DNA of 64,000 nt from Methylobacter sp015476545 (GTDB lineage Bacteria > Pseudomonadota > Gammaproteobacteria > Methylococcales > Methylomonadaceae): contig NZ_CP197401.1 in assembly GCF_052162025.1 (NCBI RefSeq), positions 2,728,001 through 2,792,000 of the forward strand, in the 5' to 3' direction. The translations under genes were made by a program, and so were the position numbers. Under the pieces are notes generated by a model. The model searched no databases. It worked only from the letters and a program-made list of their open reading frames with translations, and was not told the DNA's origin. Of this stretch, positions 8,266 to 17,481 are shown in pieces. The first letter of the stretch is position 1, and each line of letters opens with the position of its first letter.

Positions 8266-9855
8266 TTAAACAGGCTCTATTGAGCCGGGCAGCACCCTGG
8301 CATCAAAATGCTCTTTCAAAGCCTGAATATTTTCGTCTGAATTAATAGCGTCAACAGCTGCCTGCTGTCTGTCTTCGCGCTCTTTAATCAACTGCACCGC
8401 CGGCGTGTCAACCGCTATTTTTTCGGTATTGATCACCAGCTTCAGTGATGTGCCTCGATAACGCTGCAGAGCGCTTTGCAATTTTTCCTCTGTGACCGCA
8501 CTGCGTAGATGTTTGTGCCCCGGATCCAATATTAATGTACAAACTTTGTCGTCAATACTGTCCAAAACGCAGTTATTCGCCAGCTCCCGCGTCATGCCGC
8601 CAATCTTCATGGCTACAACCATCTCTGCCCAATTATTATCTGCCCTATCAATCGCAGACTCCTGAACGGACTCCGGTTTATTCGATGCGCTGACAGTCAC
8701 TTGTGATGCCTTGACTTCCGGCTTGACAGCTGACCGGGAAACCTGAACCGGCTTGGCAAGACTCTGTTCTTGCGCTACCGGCCTGAAAGTCAGCATGCGC
8801 AACATGACCATTTCGAAACCGCTGCGCGGATCGGGCGCCAGATCAAGGTCTCTTTGCCCTATCAAGCCGATCTGGTAATAAAGCTGGACATCTTCGGGCG
8901 TTAACCGCGAAGCCAATGCTGCGATCATTTCAGCGTCAAAATCATGATTGAGTGCGCCGGGCACCTGCTGAATTAACGCTATGCGATGCAGGACCTGCAG
9001 GATTTGCTGCAAAACGTCGCCGAAATCGGGAGTCAAATTGGCGATTTCGTTGATTTTATTAAGGATGGCCTCGGCATCGCTATCAGCCAGGGCTGTCAGC
9101 AGGTCATCGACAGGCTGCTGGGCGACAGTGCCTAACATGGCGCTGACCTGCTCAGTATTTACCTTGCCGTTACCGAAGACGATGGCTTGGTCCAGCAGGC
9201 TTAACCCGTCACGCATACTGCCATCGGCAGCGCGGGCCAGTAATTTTAAAGCCGCAATTTCAAATTCAATCCGTTCCTGCTGGAGTATGAATTCCATCTG
9301 CTTGAAAATCTGGTCCGGCAGCAGACGCTTCAGATTAAACTGCAGACAGCGGGACAATACCGTTATTGGAATCTTATGTGGATCAGTAGTTGCCAGCAGG
9401 AATTTCACATGCGGCGGCGGTTCTTCCAGGGTCTTGAGCAAGGCATTGAAACTATGCCCTGACAACATGTGCACTTCGTCGATCAGATAGACTTTATAAC
9501 GGCCCTGATTGGGCGCATACTGGACATTATCCAGCAAGTCCCGCGTATCTTCGACCTTGGTGCGGGATGCCGCATCCACTTCGATCAAATCCAGAAACCG
9601 ACCTTCATCAAGATCACGGCAAACGCTGCATTGTCCACAAGGATTGAAATCCTGGAGATTCTGGCAATTGATGGCTTTGGCTAGAATTCTGGCAATTGTG
9701 GTTTTGCCTACACCGCGGGTTCCGGTAAACAAATAGGCATGATGAAGTCTGTCATGCTGCAAAGCGTTCATTAACGATTTGACAACATGCTCTTGTCCGA
9801 CAACTTCTGTGAAATTATGAGGACGCCATTTTCTGGCGAGAACCTGGTAATTCAT
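8266..9855 (-). CDS. dnaX: DNA polymerase III subunit gamma/tau
   Basis: The ATPase of the clamp-loader complex. A longer open frame reaches 9918 but runs into the 4.5S RNA gene. ATG 9853-9855 gives the family start M-N-Y-Q-V-L-A-R-K-W-R-P, 529 residues. Visible are Walker A G-T-R-G-V-G-K-T-T, the zinc module with four cysteines in C-G-Q-C-S-V-C, Walker B L-I-D-E-V-H-M-L, and sensor 1 L-L-A-T-T-D-P. The protein is shorter than E. coli tau (643), mainly in the linker and tau-specific C-terminal part. I did not find a convincing programmed frameshift that would make a separate gamma form. Confidence 0.95.
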   Translation of the reverse strand: MNYQVLARKWRPHNFTEVVGQEHVVKSLMNALQHDRLHHAYLFTGTRGVGKTTIARILAKAINCQNLQDFNPCGQCSVCRDLDEGRFLDLIEVDAASRTKVEDTRDLLDNVQYAPNQGRYKVYLIDEVHMLSGHSFNALLKTLEEPPPHVKFLLATTDPHKIPITVLSRCLQFNLKRLLPDQIFKQMEFILQQERIEFEIAALKLLARAADGSMRDGLSLLDQAIVFGNGKVNTEQVSAMLGTVAQQPVDDLLTALADSDAEAILNKINEIANLTPDFGDVLQQILQVLHRIALIQQVPGALNHDFDAEMIAALASRLTPEDVQLYYQIGLIGQRDLDLAPDPRSGFEMVMLRMLTFRPVAQEQSLAKPVQVSRSAVKPEVKASQVTVSASNKPESVQESAIDRADNNWAEMVVAMKIGGMTRELANNCVLDSIDDKVCTLILDPGHKHLRSAVTEEKLQSALQRYRGTSLKLVINTEKIAVDTPAVQLIKEREDRQQAAVDAINSDENIQALKEHFDARVLPGSIEPV

Positions 9856-9888
9856 TGCAGGCTCGAATTGATGATTATGAGGTTGGGC

Positions 9889-9998
<110 letters not shown>

Positions 9999-10033
9999 AT
10001 GAAACAATCAGCCGTAGCGGCTAAAGAAGTGCT

Positions 10034-10062
10034 ATTATGATCGAATTTGCTTAATGATGCAA
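10034..10062 (-). promoter_or_regulatory. Candidate promoter for ffs
   Basis: On the minus strand TTGCAT (10057-10062) and CATAAT (10034-10039) are separated by exactly 17 bases. Initiation near 10027 would give a precursor about 30 nt longer than the mature 4.5S RNA, consistent with 5' processing. Confidence 0.5.
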
Positions 10063-10089
10063 GCCCTGATGAAATATTTTTAAAAATTT

Positions 10090-11199
10090 TTAAGCTGGCC
10101 AGAGTATGACCGCCGCCCGCAGACGGTTTTTGCCAAAGCAGGACATGCGGTCAAAATCCTCACGCGCCACGGGAATATACTGGCAGTCGACCTCACTTTG
10201 ACGCCCCTCTTCCGGGTCTGGATCATGCATATACAAACAATCTTCATCGCTTCCGCTCATAACCACCCAGTGCGGTGCTTTCTTACGGTCCATACGAAAA
10301 GTACTGATGAGCACCAGCGGTATCGCTCCGGCATTAAAGGCTTCAATCAAATCGTTTTGGGTAATATTGGCATAATGTATTTTCACGCCCTGCTCTTCGG
10401 CTTCGCGCTTAAAACCATTATCCACCAACTCGACAACCTGTTTTTTTTCCTCACTGCGTACACTATCTATAAACAGCGGCCCTGTCTGACTGATCCAGAC
10501 TTCGACATTAAAATGCCGGCGCTTTGCCGCCAAGGCCAACCCCACCGGATGACAGCCGCCATGGCCGGACGTCATAAAGATCGTCGTCGCTTCACGCCAC
10601 AAATTGAGCTCTTCTTCCTGGGACGGCAGATACGTCTTGTTGAGTCCGTGCATGGCCATCATCAGCGAAGCCGGCCCGCAAGTAAAAGGCGTCGTTTGCC
10701 TCATCCAATGCACGGGCCTGTGCTCTAATGGCTCTCGATACCGGCGGATGCGCTTCTGGTAACGCAGGGCGTCTTTGTGGTCTTCATAATAATCATGGTA
10801 TACGCCGAACCTCTGAAAGCCCAGTGCTTCATACAGATTAATCGCCGCGATATTATCAATGCCCACTTCGAGGCGCAGGTATAATCGACCATCCTCAATG
10901 GCTTCCTGTTCGCCTGCCGCCATGAGCAATTTGGCAATGCCGGAGCCGCGTTGCTGATGCGATACGGCCAGCGAATAGATACGGGCCAGGCGGGTGCCGG
11001 GATGATAGATAATCAGGATATAACCGACGATCCTGCCTTCCACTTCCGCCACCAGTAAAGCGCGATGCTCCGTCGTTATCCAGTGCCGGAAACTGCGCCT
11101 GCTCAGTCTGTCGGTTTCGAAACTGGCATTTTCAAGCGCTACCAATTGATCAAGATCATCTGGCTCGGCATGTCGAATCAGGATATTGTTGATAGTCAT
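10090..11199 (-). CDS. GNAT acetyltransferase fused to a C39-like cysteine peptidase
   Basis: A two-domain protein of 369 residues. Residues about 8-150 form a RimI-like GNAT domain with the acetyl-CoA loop Q-Q-R-G-S-G-I-A and N-L-Y-E-A-L-G-F. From about 165 a papain-fold C39-like peptidase domain has T-P-F-T-C174-G-P-A-S (catalytic Cys), A-P-H310-W-V-V (His) and a following M-H-D-P-D acidic residue. It lacks an ABC transporter and a membrane segment, unlike bacteriocin-exporting C39 proteins. The start codon sits in the stop of the upstream DUF2817 gene (1-base overlap), so the two are coupled. Substrate unknown; with the divergent ATP-grasp ligase it suggests peptide making, capping and trimming. 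Confidence 0.87.
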   Translation of the reverse strand: MTINNILIRHAEPDDLDQLVALENASFETDRLSRRSFRHWITTEHRALLVAEVEGRIVGYILIIYHPGTRLARIYSLAVSHQQRGSGIAKLLMAAGEQEAIEDGRLYLRLEVGIDNIAAINLYEALGFQRFGVYHDYYEDHKDALRYQKRIRRYREPLEHRPVHWMRQTTPFTCGPASLMMAMHGLNKTYLPSQEEELNLWREATTIFMTSGHGGCHPVGLALAAKRRHFNVEVWISQTGPLFIDSVRSEEKKQVVELVDNGFKREAEEQGVKIHYANITQNDLIEAFNAGAIPLVLISTFRMDRKKAPHWVVMSGSDEDCLYMHDPDPEEGRQSEVDCQYIPVAREDFDRMSCFGKNRLRAAVILWPA

Positions 11200-12296
11200 T
11201 AAACTGATAGCCCCCGCAATGCCTGCGAAAACACCTGCCTTGCCCGAAAAAGCGTCATTTCCTTCCAGGCTTGATCATCCGGACAGAAATGGTGCCGCAT
11301 GCGCCTGGCATGCTCTAAACGGGCTCGCTGGTTGTCCGGCTGCGCCCACACCTGATGATCGAGCAGCAAGACTTCAAAGAGCTGATCTGTTTTGAACGTA
11401 CCGAATTCCAGGGTGATATAGCAACTTCTCTCATTCATGACCGCATGCCAGGCATAATCCAGCAAGCCTATTTTGGGCACTGAACTGGACGTGCCCAAAG
11501 CCGGCAAGGCCACAGAATCGCCATACCAGCGGCGAGCTACGCTTGTGCCGAAACTATCCGGCTCATGGTCACAAATAATCTCACCGTAACCATAAGATCC
11601 AAGCCCGGTATGCAAATCGATAACAGCCAGATCACGCTGTTGCAGGTCATATTTATCGATAAGATCTTCAACGACCCGTCTGCCATGCGCGGGCGCCTGC
11701 CCGCCATAGAAAGGACCGCTGGCGTCGACATATTGTCCGGCGCTGATAGCGCTTTCAAGCGATTCGCGCCCATACTTACGTTCCCAATCAGCAAAAGCCG
11801 CCTGTCTTTGACCGGCATCGGCCAGAAATAAAATAGGGCGCAGCGACTCGTAGCCCGGATTTCTGGGCAACGGTTTGGAAAAATCGACCACGTTCCGATT
11901 CAGATCAACACCATCGGCATCACAGCGGCGCTGCCAGGCATAGCCCCAAGGCGTCAATGCATGAATCATTAACACAGCCGTATCAGCCGGAATACAGATA
12001 TGTTCAGCAGCAATCAGGCGCAAATGGTCAATTTCCACCGCCGTACCGGCAAATCCTTCAATGCCATGCGTGCCGCCTATCAGCACCACCACTTTGGAAG
12101 CCTCTTCCGAACCCAGCCAGACCGTATCGGTAAATAACTCCTCGCCTTCAGGCCCCGCCCCGGCGCAGCGATACGGTATATGTTTCTTGAAGCAGGACAG
12201 CTGAGCCAGCGCCGCCTGCCAACGCTGCCTGCCAACTGCATAGCTGACTGGAAAAACGTCTGTATCAAAAGCGGCAACGGGAAGAGAAGAGGACAT
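11199..12296 (-). CDS. DUF2817 family M14-like zinc carboxypeptidase
   Basis: A soluble 365-residue protein without a signal peptide. The zinc-peptidase arrangement of the M14 clan is visible: G-G-T-H77-G-I-E80-G-F-A-G (first two ligands), D-L-H229-T-G-L-G (third ligand), R-N motif in V-D-L-N-R-N, and T-L-E297-F-G as the likely catalytic glutamate. It precedes and is coupled to the GNAT/C39 gene and is divergent from the ATP-grasp gene across a 142-base shared promoter region. It probably cleaves a C-terminal residue or a modified amide. The natural substrate is unknown. Confidence 0.85.
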   Translation of the reverse strand: MSSSLPVAAFDTDVFPVSYAVGRQRWQAALAQLSCFKKHIPYRCAGAGPEGEELFTDTVWLGSEEASKVVVLIGGTHGIEGFAGTAVEIDHLRLIAAEHICIPADTAVLMIHALTPWGYAWQRRCDADGVDLNRNVVDFSKPLPRNPGYESLRPILFLADAGQRQAAFADWERKYGRESLESAISAGQYVDASGPFYGGQAPAHGRRVVEDLIDKYDLQQRDLAVIDLHTGLGSYGYGEIICDHEPDSFGTSVARRWYGDSVALPALGTSSSVPKIGLLDYAWHAVMNERSCYITLEFGTFKTDQLFEVLLLDHQVWAQPDNQRARLEHARRMRHHFCPDDQAWKEMTLFRARQVFSQALRGLSV

Positions 12297-12438
12297 AATG
12301 ATTACCTAAGAATTTTTCTTTAGCATAGCGCCAGTCAGAACAATATGAAATATTTTTCCAGCCCCAAAAAACTCCTTGTAGAAAAATCTGACTGGCTCCA
12401 AAATTATATTTTATCTTAATTTGAGGCTTTTGCTTGCT

Positions 12439-13992
12439 ATGGCGCGTACGATTCTGGTTGTCGATAATCTTACCGATTGGGGACCTTATTATCCCAGCGA
12501 CCAGGTCATGGCCTTTGAAACCTATCTGGCAATCGAGCAAGGCGACCCTCAGCAGCGCACGCGTGTTATCAATCTCTGCAGCAGCTATCGTTATCTTTCA
12601 GACGGTTATTACTGTTCTCTGCTGGCCGAAGCCAGAGGTCATCACGTTATTCCATCTGTCAAGGTACTGAACGATCTGGGCAAGAAATCCTTATACCGGC
12701 TACAGCTTGAAGACCTGTCCCCGACGCTAACGCGCACTTTTAAGAGTTACGGCAAGGAAACCGAAAGCGCTTCGTACCGATCGCCACTCGAAGACTTGTC
12801 CCAGACCTTGAATCGGGCCTTTAAAAGCCATAGCCAAGACACTGACATTACCCTGCAGACTTACTTCGGCACTACGTCCGATCCGGCTTTTAACGAATTG
12901 GCAAGGCTATTGTTTGAACGCTTCCCCTGCCCGATCCTAGAAGTCACGCTACGTTTTCGGCAACAATGGGAAATCACCAGTTTAAAAGCCATCTCACACC
13001 GCGGCCTGAGCGAAGAACAGGAAACGATTTTTGCCGAAGCACTGGACCAGTTCAGCAAAAAAGTCTGGCGCAAAGGCCGCGCCCGTAAAGCCGCGCGCTA
13101 CGATCTTGCCATTCTGGTTAATCCGGAAGAAAAACTGCCGCCGAGCAACCTCGCCGCCCTTAAAAAATTCATCAAAATCGGCAGGCAGCTGGGCATTGAA
13201 GTCGAATTGATATCGCAGCAGCACTATATCCGCCTGTCTGAATTTGACGGCTTGTTTATCCGCGAAACCACTGCCATAGATCATCACACCTACCGCTTTG
13301 CCAAAAAAGCCGAGGCCGAAGGCTTGGTGGTCATCGATGATCCTACCTCCATCCTGCGCTGCACGAACAAGGTTTATCTTGCCGATCTGTTTCGCACGCA
13401 TCGCGTTCCCTCACCCAAAACCTGGCTGCTGCATAAAGGCAATGCCGAACATCTGGATAAACTGGAAGTAGAAGCCGGCTTTCCGGTGGTCATCAAAATA
13501 CCGGACGGCTCTTTCTCCCGAGGCATTGTTAAAGTTCATAACCGACAAGAACTGGATCTTAAAGTCGAGGAATTGTTTCAAAAATCGGCACTGCTTCTGG
13601 CTCAGGAATTTTTATATACGGATTTTGACTGGCGCATCGGCGTATTCAACAATAAGGCTTTATATGCCTGCCGTTATTATATGGTTAAAAACCACTGGCA
13701 GATTTACCGTCACGGCAGCAGCCGGACCGATAGCGGAAACTTTGATACCCTGCCGACTTTTGAAGTACCTAAAGCCGTATTGGAAGCAGCGCTAAAAGCC
13801 ACACAGCCGATAGGCAATGGCTTGTACGGCGTGGACGTCAAGGAAAAAAACGGCAAGGGCTATGTAATAGAAGTGAACGACAATCCAAACATCGACAGCG
13901 GCATTGAAGACAAATACCTGGGCGATGAGCTTTATGTATTGATCCTGACCGAATTCCTAAGGCGCATGGAGAACCGAAGCAAAGGCATATAA
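12439..13992 (+). CDS. RLAN-domain RimK-like ATP-grasp ligase
   Basis: A 517-residue two-domain ligase. The N-terminal RLAN-type domain (about 1-190) holds M-A-R-T-I-L-V-V-D-N; the C-terminal part (from about 290) is a RimK-like ATP-grasp with F-P-V-V-I-K-I-P-D-G, L-A-Q-E-F-L-Y-T-D-F-D-W-R-I-G and the metal-binding V-I-E-V-N-D-N-P-N. The frame opens with TTG at 12421, but ATG 12439 gives the expected N-terminus, with GAGG 12 bases upstream. ATP-grasp enzymes of this type join an amino acid or amine to a carboxylate. Residues 86-112 are duplicated as 113-139, which lengthens the family's interdomain region. Confidence 0.88.
   Translation: MARTILVVDNLTDWGPYYPSDQVMAFETYLAIEQGDPQQRTRVINLCSSYRYLSDGYYCSLLAEARGHHVIPSVKVLNDLGKKSLYRLQLEDLSPTLTRTFKSYGKETESASYRSPLEDLSQTLNRAFKSHSQDTDITLQTYFGTTSDPAFNELARLLFERFPCPILEVTLRFRQQWEITSLKAISHRGLSEEQETIFAEALDQFSKKVWRKGRARKAARYDLAILVNPEEKLPPSNLAALKKFIKIGRQLGIEVELISQQHYIRLSEFDGLFIRETTAIDHHTYRFAKKAEAEGLVVIDDPTSILRCTNKVYLADLFRTHRVPSPKTWLLHKGNAEHLDKLEVEAGFPVVIKIPDGSFSRGIVKVHNRQELDLKVEELFQKSALLLAQEFLYTDFDWRIGVFNNKALYACRYYMVKNHWQIYRHGSSRTDSGNFDTLPTFEVPKAVLEAALKATQPIGNGLYGVDVKEKNGKGYVIEVNDNPNIDSGIEDKYLGDELYVLILTEFLRRMENRSKGI
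12694..12855 (+). repeat. 81-bp in-frame tandem duplication inside the ATP-grasp gene
   Basis: Two 27-codon units, 12694-12774 and 12775-12855, encode Y-R-L-Q-L-E-D-L-S-P-T-L-T-R-T-F-K-S and Y-R-S-P-L-E-D-L-S-Q-T-L-N-R-A-F-K-S, each followed by a divergent charged stretch. The offset is exactly 81 bases, so the frame is kept. The third-position divergence shows it is not recent. Confidence 0.85.
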
Positions 13993-14000
13993 ATCCAAAG

Positions 14001-15359
14001 TCATGGCAAGTAAACGCGCCAACTCATGCCGCCCAACGCCTTGCTTTTACCCCCTTCCAGCTTGCCTCCCAGAAGTCCCGTTAATTCGTAGACTACTGCC
14101 ATGCCGATACCGTGCCCATGAATGTTTTCATCGGCCCGAACCCCTCTTTTCAGAATTTCCTTAAGCTTATCGGCAGGAATGCCGGAACCGTCATCCTCAA
14201 TCTGCAGCAGCACCGAAAAGCCGGCATTGGCCTTCGGGTCATGAAACGAAACGCTGATACTGATCTTCTGACGACACCATTTACAGGCATTGTCCAGCAA
14301 ATTGCCCGCAATTTCGTAAAAGTCGCCTTCTTCGCAATAGATCTGGCAAGGCTCGGGAACATCAATATCGAAAGCAATGCCTTTATCAATATAAACTTTG
14401 CTGAGCGATGCGATAATTTTTTTAATGATGACCGCCACATCCACTGTTCGGGTAATCTGGTGCTCGCCTTTCGCGGCGGCTCGCTGCAATTGATATTCGA
14501 CAATTTCGTTCATGCGAAAAATCTGCTCTTGTACGGTCTCCTTGTTATCGCTGAAAGACTCGGCGCACCCCCGCAGGATGGCCAGCGGCGTTTTCAGGCT
14601 GTGCGCCAGATCAGCCAGAGTATTGCGATAACGCTCCAAATGCGCCCGTTCACTGCTGATCAGGGCATTCAGATTTCCTGCCAAGCCTTGCAATTCCGTT
14701 GGATAACGGCCGTCCAGCCGAGTTTTTTTGCCTTTTTCTATCTCCTCAAGATCCCTGACGACAACGCGCAGCGGCTTTAAGCTCCAGCGCAACACGGCAA
14801 ACTGGATAAAAATCAGGATCAGTCCTATCGCCAGCAGCCAGAATCTCAACGCCGCTTTAAAACGCTCCACCTGGCCTTTTACAAACTCGGCATCTTCAGT
14901 CACTGTGAAGGTATATTCGCGCTCCACATGGGCCCGGCTTTCCCAAATCACATCATAATGCAGCGCATAGTAGCGCCCCTGCTCATCCAATAAAAAAGCT
15001 GTGTCGCCCGCGCTTAATTCAGCCGGCGGCGCCACAGGGTCCAGACCGATAGCCGACGCCGAATGCCAGACCAATGACGGCTTGCCCTTTTTTATTTGCT
15101 GAATAAATCCGTAAAGGCCTGATCCCGGATTGGTAAACCGGGGCTCAGGCAAATCGGCGGGCATAACCAATTGACCGGAATTCTTAAGATCGGCGGCGGA
15201 TAGAAGTGAGTAAACCTGGACTTGCAATTTTTCCTTCAACACCTGCTCGGCACTTTCGCGAAAGCTCTGTTCAAGAACGACAGCCACCAGCGCAAAGAAA
15301 GCAGCAAGCACCAAACCGGCGGACATCAGCAATCGAAAGCTTAAAGATCTGGTTTGCAC
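14001..15359 (-). CDS. PhoQ-like sensor histidine kinase
   Basis: A membrane sensor of 452 residues. The N-terminal membrane helix (about 8-30), a periplasmic domain (about 31-170) and a second helix (about 172-192) lead to a HAMP-like stretch and the HisKA box L-A-D-L-A-H253-S-L-K-T-P-L-A. The ATPase domain has N-L-L-D-N-A, D-D-G-S-G-I-P and G-H-G-I-G-M-A. The start is a GTG at 15357-15359 with AAAGG 6 bases upstream. The gene lies downstream of its response regulator and a PepSY protein. A PhoPQ-type stimulus (divalent cations, envelope stress) is only an analogy. Confidence 0.9.
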   Translation of the reverse strand: MQTRSLSFRLLMSAGLVLAAFFALVAVVLEQSFRESAEQVLKEKLQVQVYSLLSAADLKNSGQLVMPADLPEPRFTNPGSGLYGFIQQIKKGKPSLVWHSASAIGLDPVAPPAELSAGDTAFLLDEQGRYYALHYDVIWESRAHVEREYTFTVTEDAEFVKGQVERFKAALRFWLLAIGLILIFIQFAVLRWSLKPLRVVVRDLEEIEKGKKTRLDGRYPTELQGLAGNLNALISSERAHLERYRNTLADLAHSLKTPLAILRGCAESFSDNKETVQEQIFRMNEIVEYQLQRAAAKGEHQITRTVDVAVIIKKIIASLSKVYIDKGIAFDIDVPEPCQIYCEEGDFYEIAGNLLDNACKWCRQKISISVSFHDPKANAGFSVLLQIEDDGSGIPADKLKEILKRGVRADENIHGHGIGMAVVYELTGLLGGKLEGGKSKALGGMSWRVYLP

Positions 15360-15423
15360 ACAATGCCTTTAAGGAAAAATAAGATACAAAGACGCATTAA
15401 GCGCTTTTGCAGAAATGATTATG

Positions 15424-16101
15424 TCAGGAAGGAATGATCGGCACGCGATAACCTCGGCCGCGCAATGTTTCGATGGGTTTCAACGTACCGTCAGGATCGA
15501 GTTTTTTCCTCAAGCGGCCGATAAAGACTTCAATGACATTGCTGTCACGATCGAAGTCTTCATCGTAAATGTGTGCGGTCAGGACGGATTTTGAAACGAT
15601 TTCGCCTTTACGGAACATCAGGTATTCCAGCACCTTGTACTCATAAGCCGTCAGCTCCAGCTTCACTCCGCCAACGGAGACTTCCTGCGCCACGGTATCC
15701 AGTTCTATATTGCCGTGGCTCAAAACGGGATGCGCCAGTCCGGCGGAACGCCTGATCAAGGCATTTAGCCTGGCCAATAACTCTTCATAATGGAAAGGCT
15801 TGACCAGATAATCATCCGCGCCGGCTTCCAGCCCTTCCACTTTCTCCTGCCATCGGCTCCTGGCCGTCAGGATCAGGATCGGTATTTTAATGTTGTTTTT
15901 GCGCAGGCGTTTGATCAACTCGATGCCGGAAAAATCAGGAAGCCCAATATCAACGACAGCTGCATCGAGCGGATACTCCTTGCCCATATAAAAACCATCG
16001 CTGCCCGTATGAGCCGTATCGACGGCAAAACCTTTGTCCGCCAAGAACTCCTGGATCTGTTCGCAAAGGGTTACTTCATCTTCGACGACAAGAATACGCA
16101 T
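15424..16101 (-). CDS. OmpR/PhoB-family response regulator (PhoP-like)
   Basis: A two-domain regulator of 225 residues. The receiver domain has E-D-E at the N-terminus, phosphoacceptor D51 in V-V-D-I-G-L-P-D and K101 in Y-L-V-K-P-F. The C-terminal winged helix carries L-T-A-Y-E-Y-K-V-L-E-Y-L and the recognition stretch S-N-V-I-E-V-F-I-G-R-L-R-K-K. It sits between a PepSY gene (16 bases upstream) and the histidine kinase (64 bases downstream), forming one transcription unit. Confidence 0.93.
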   Translation of the reverse strand: MRILVVEDEVTLCEQIQEFLADKGFAVDTAHTGSDGFYMGKEYPLDAAVVDIGLPDFSGIELIKRLRKNNIKIPILILTARSRWQEKVEGLEAGADDYLVKPFHYEELLARLNALIRRSAGLAHPVLSHGNIELDTVAQEVSVGGVKLELTAYEYKVLEYLMFRKGEIVSKSVLTAHIYDEDFDRDSNVIEVFIGRLRKKLDPDGTLKPIETLRGRGYRVPIIPS

Positions 16102-16117
16102 GTTTTTCTTCCTTAAA

Positions 16118-16375
16118 TTAACCGATTAACTCACCGGTCTCGGCATCAATCAAATAATGCTGAATACGTCCATCAGGTGTTAGAACTTTAATAACATGGA
16201 CTTCCCTGCCGTTAATTATCTCAGTTTGAGCGCCCAGCACTCTTTTACCGCCTTTTTTAATGATTTGTTTCGTAGCCTGATCCAGGCTGACGCGCGCCAG
16301 TATGACAGCGCTTTCCGCATAACAGACATTGGAAAATAACAAGACCAATGCGAGCAGTTTAATCAAATTTCTCAT
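16118..16375 (-). CDS. PepSY-domain periplasmic protein
   Basis: A small exported protein of 85 residues: a signal peptide (M-R-N-L-I-K-L-L-A-L-V-L-L to Y-A), then one PepSY-type domain with V-L-G-A-Q-T-E-I-I-N-G-R-E-V and I-D-A-E-T-G-E-L. PepSY proteins next to PhoPQ-like systems are thought to tune the sensor or a periplasmic protease. The operon position supports that idea but does not prove it. It is the first gene of the three-gene unit. Confidence 0.85.
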   Translation of the reverse strand: MRNLIKLLALVLLFSNVCYAESAVILARVSLDQATKQIIKKGGKRVLGAQTEIINGREVHVIKVLTPDGRIQHYLIDAETGELIG

Positions 16376-16507
16376 GGATGATCCAGAGCTTAAGTTATTG
16401 TTTATTTAGCCATTGCCGAAAGTAACCGTGCCCGGATTTTTACAATCAGGAGAATACATTGAGCGGAAAGGATTTTAAATCACCATACTGAATCCGAACT
16501 GAATCCG

Positions 16508-17473
16508 CTACTGCAATGACATTCCTTTAACCATAGTGCCGATAGCTTGTCCGAAAGATGCACCCAATTTGCCTGCAATTCTGTCCAGCAATTGTTCCTG
16601 TTGTGTAAAATCAACTTTATTCTCGACGCCAATAACTTCCTTGGCAACGTAGTCATCATTACCAAACGCATCGGCAACGCCAAGCTTGACGCCTTCTTCA
16701 CCGGTCCACACCAGTCCCGAAAAGAGTTCAGGCGCATCCTTAAGCCTGTCGCCGCGGCCGGCTTTAACGGCGCCAATAAATTGTTGATGAACCTGATCCA
16801 GCAACCCCTGCATGTAGCGTGTTTCATCTTCTTTAGGCGGCGAAAACGGATCCAGCATGGCTTTATGCGTGCCTGCCGTCAGCAACCGACGTTCGACGCC
16901 CAATTTTTCCATGACATTAACAAATCCAAAGCCATCCATGAGAACGCCTATGGAACCGATAAGGCTGGCTTGGTTGACAAAAATCTTATCGCTCGCTGAA
17001 GCGATATAATAGCAACCTGAAGCGCAAATATCGCTGACTACAGTGTAAATCGGCAAGTCAGGATGCTCTTTTTTTATCCTTCTGATTTCATCATAAACAT
17101 AGGATGATTGAACCGGACTGCCGCCAGGTGAATTGGCGTGCAGAATAATGCCTTTGGTATTCGTATCTTTTACCGCATTCTTCAGGCTTTTTATAATGCT
17201 ATCGGCATTGGCGTCCTTATCCTCCGCAATCATCCCGACTATATCAATAACTGCCGTATGCTCCTCAGTGTCGCCGCTCATACCCTCCATAATATTCGGA
17301 AATGTGAACAGGGTTAATATGACGCATAGATATAAGAATACAAGGGATTTGAAAAAAACGCTCCAGCGTCTTGCTCTTGCTTGCTCTGTAACGGCCGCCA
17401 AAGCCACTTTCTCAAGAACTTCACGCTCCCATCCGGCAGCCATTTTAATTTGGTTGTCTTGTTGATTTTCCAT
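16508..17473 (-). CDS. sppA: Membrane-anchored S49 family peptidase (SppA/SohB-like)
   Basis: A single-pass inner-membrane serine peptidase, 321 residues, of the short 36-kDa SppA type. The open frame reaches 17575, overlapping the upstream HAD gene, but ATG 17471-17473 with GGAGG upstream gives M-E-N-Q-Q-D-N-Q. A membrane helix lies at about 40-60. The catalytic domain shows A-N-S-P-G-G-S-P, the nucleophile in I-C-A-S152-G-C-Y-Y-I-A and the likely general base K163 in A-S-D-K-I-F, then L-I-G-S-I-G-V. It would degrade signal peptides or membrane proteins. Confidence 0.92.
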   Translation of the reverse strand: MENQQDNQIKMAAGWEREVLEKVALAAVTEQARARRWSVFFKSLVFLYLCVILTLFTFPNIMEGMSGDTEEHTAVIDIVGMIAEDKDANADSIIKSLKNAVKDTNTKGIILHANSPGGSPVQSSYVYDEIRRIKKEHPDLPIYTVVSDICASGCYYIASASDKIFVNQASLIGSIGVLMDGFGFVNVMEKLGVERRLLTAGTHKAMLDPFSPPKEDETRYMQGLLDQVHQQFIGAVKAGRGDRLKDAPELFSGLVWTGEEGVKLGVADAFGNDDYVAKEVIGVENKVDFTQQEQLLDRIAGKLGASFGQAIGTMVKGMSLQ

Positions 17474-17481
17474 TACTTGAT

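Noticed and set aside
8266..9855. Programmed frameshift making a short gamma form of dnaX
   Set aside because: The only A-run noted (A6 near residue 480) is late and has no clear stem or Shine-Dalgarno stimulator.
10090..11199. C39 domain as a bacteriocin exporter
   Set aside because: There is no ABC ATPase, no membrane segment and no double-glycine leader peptide gene nearby; the domain is fused to GNAT instead.
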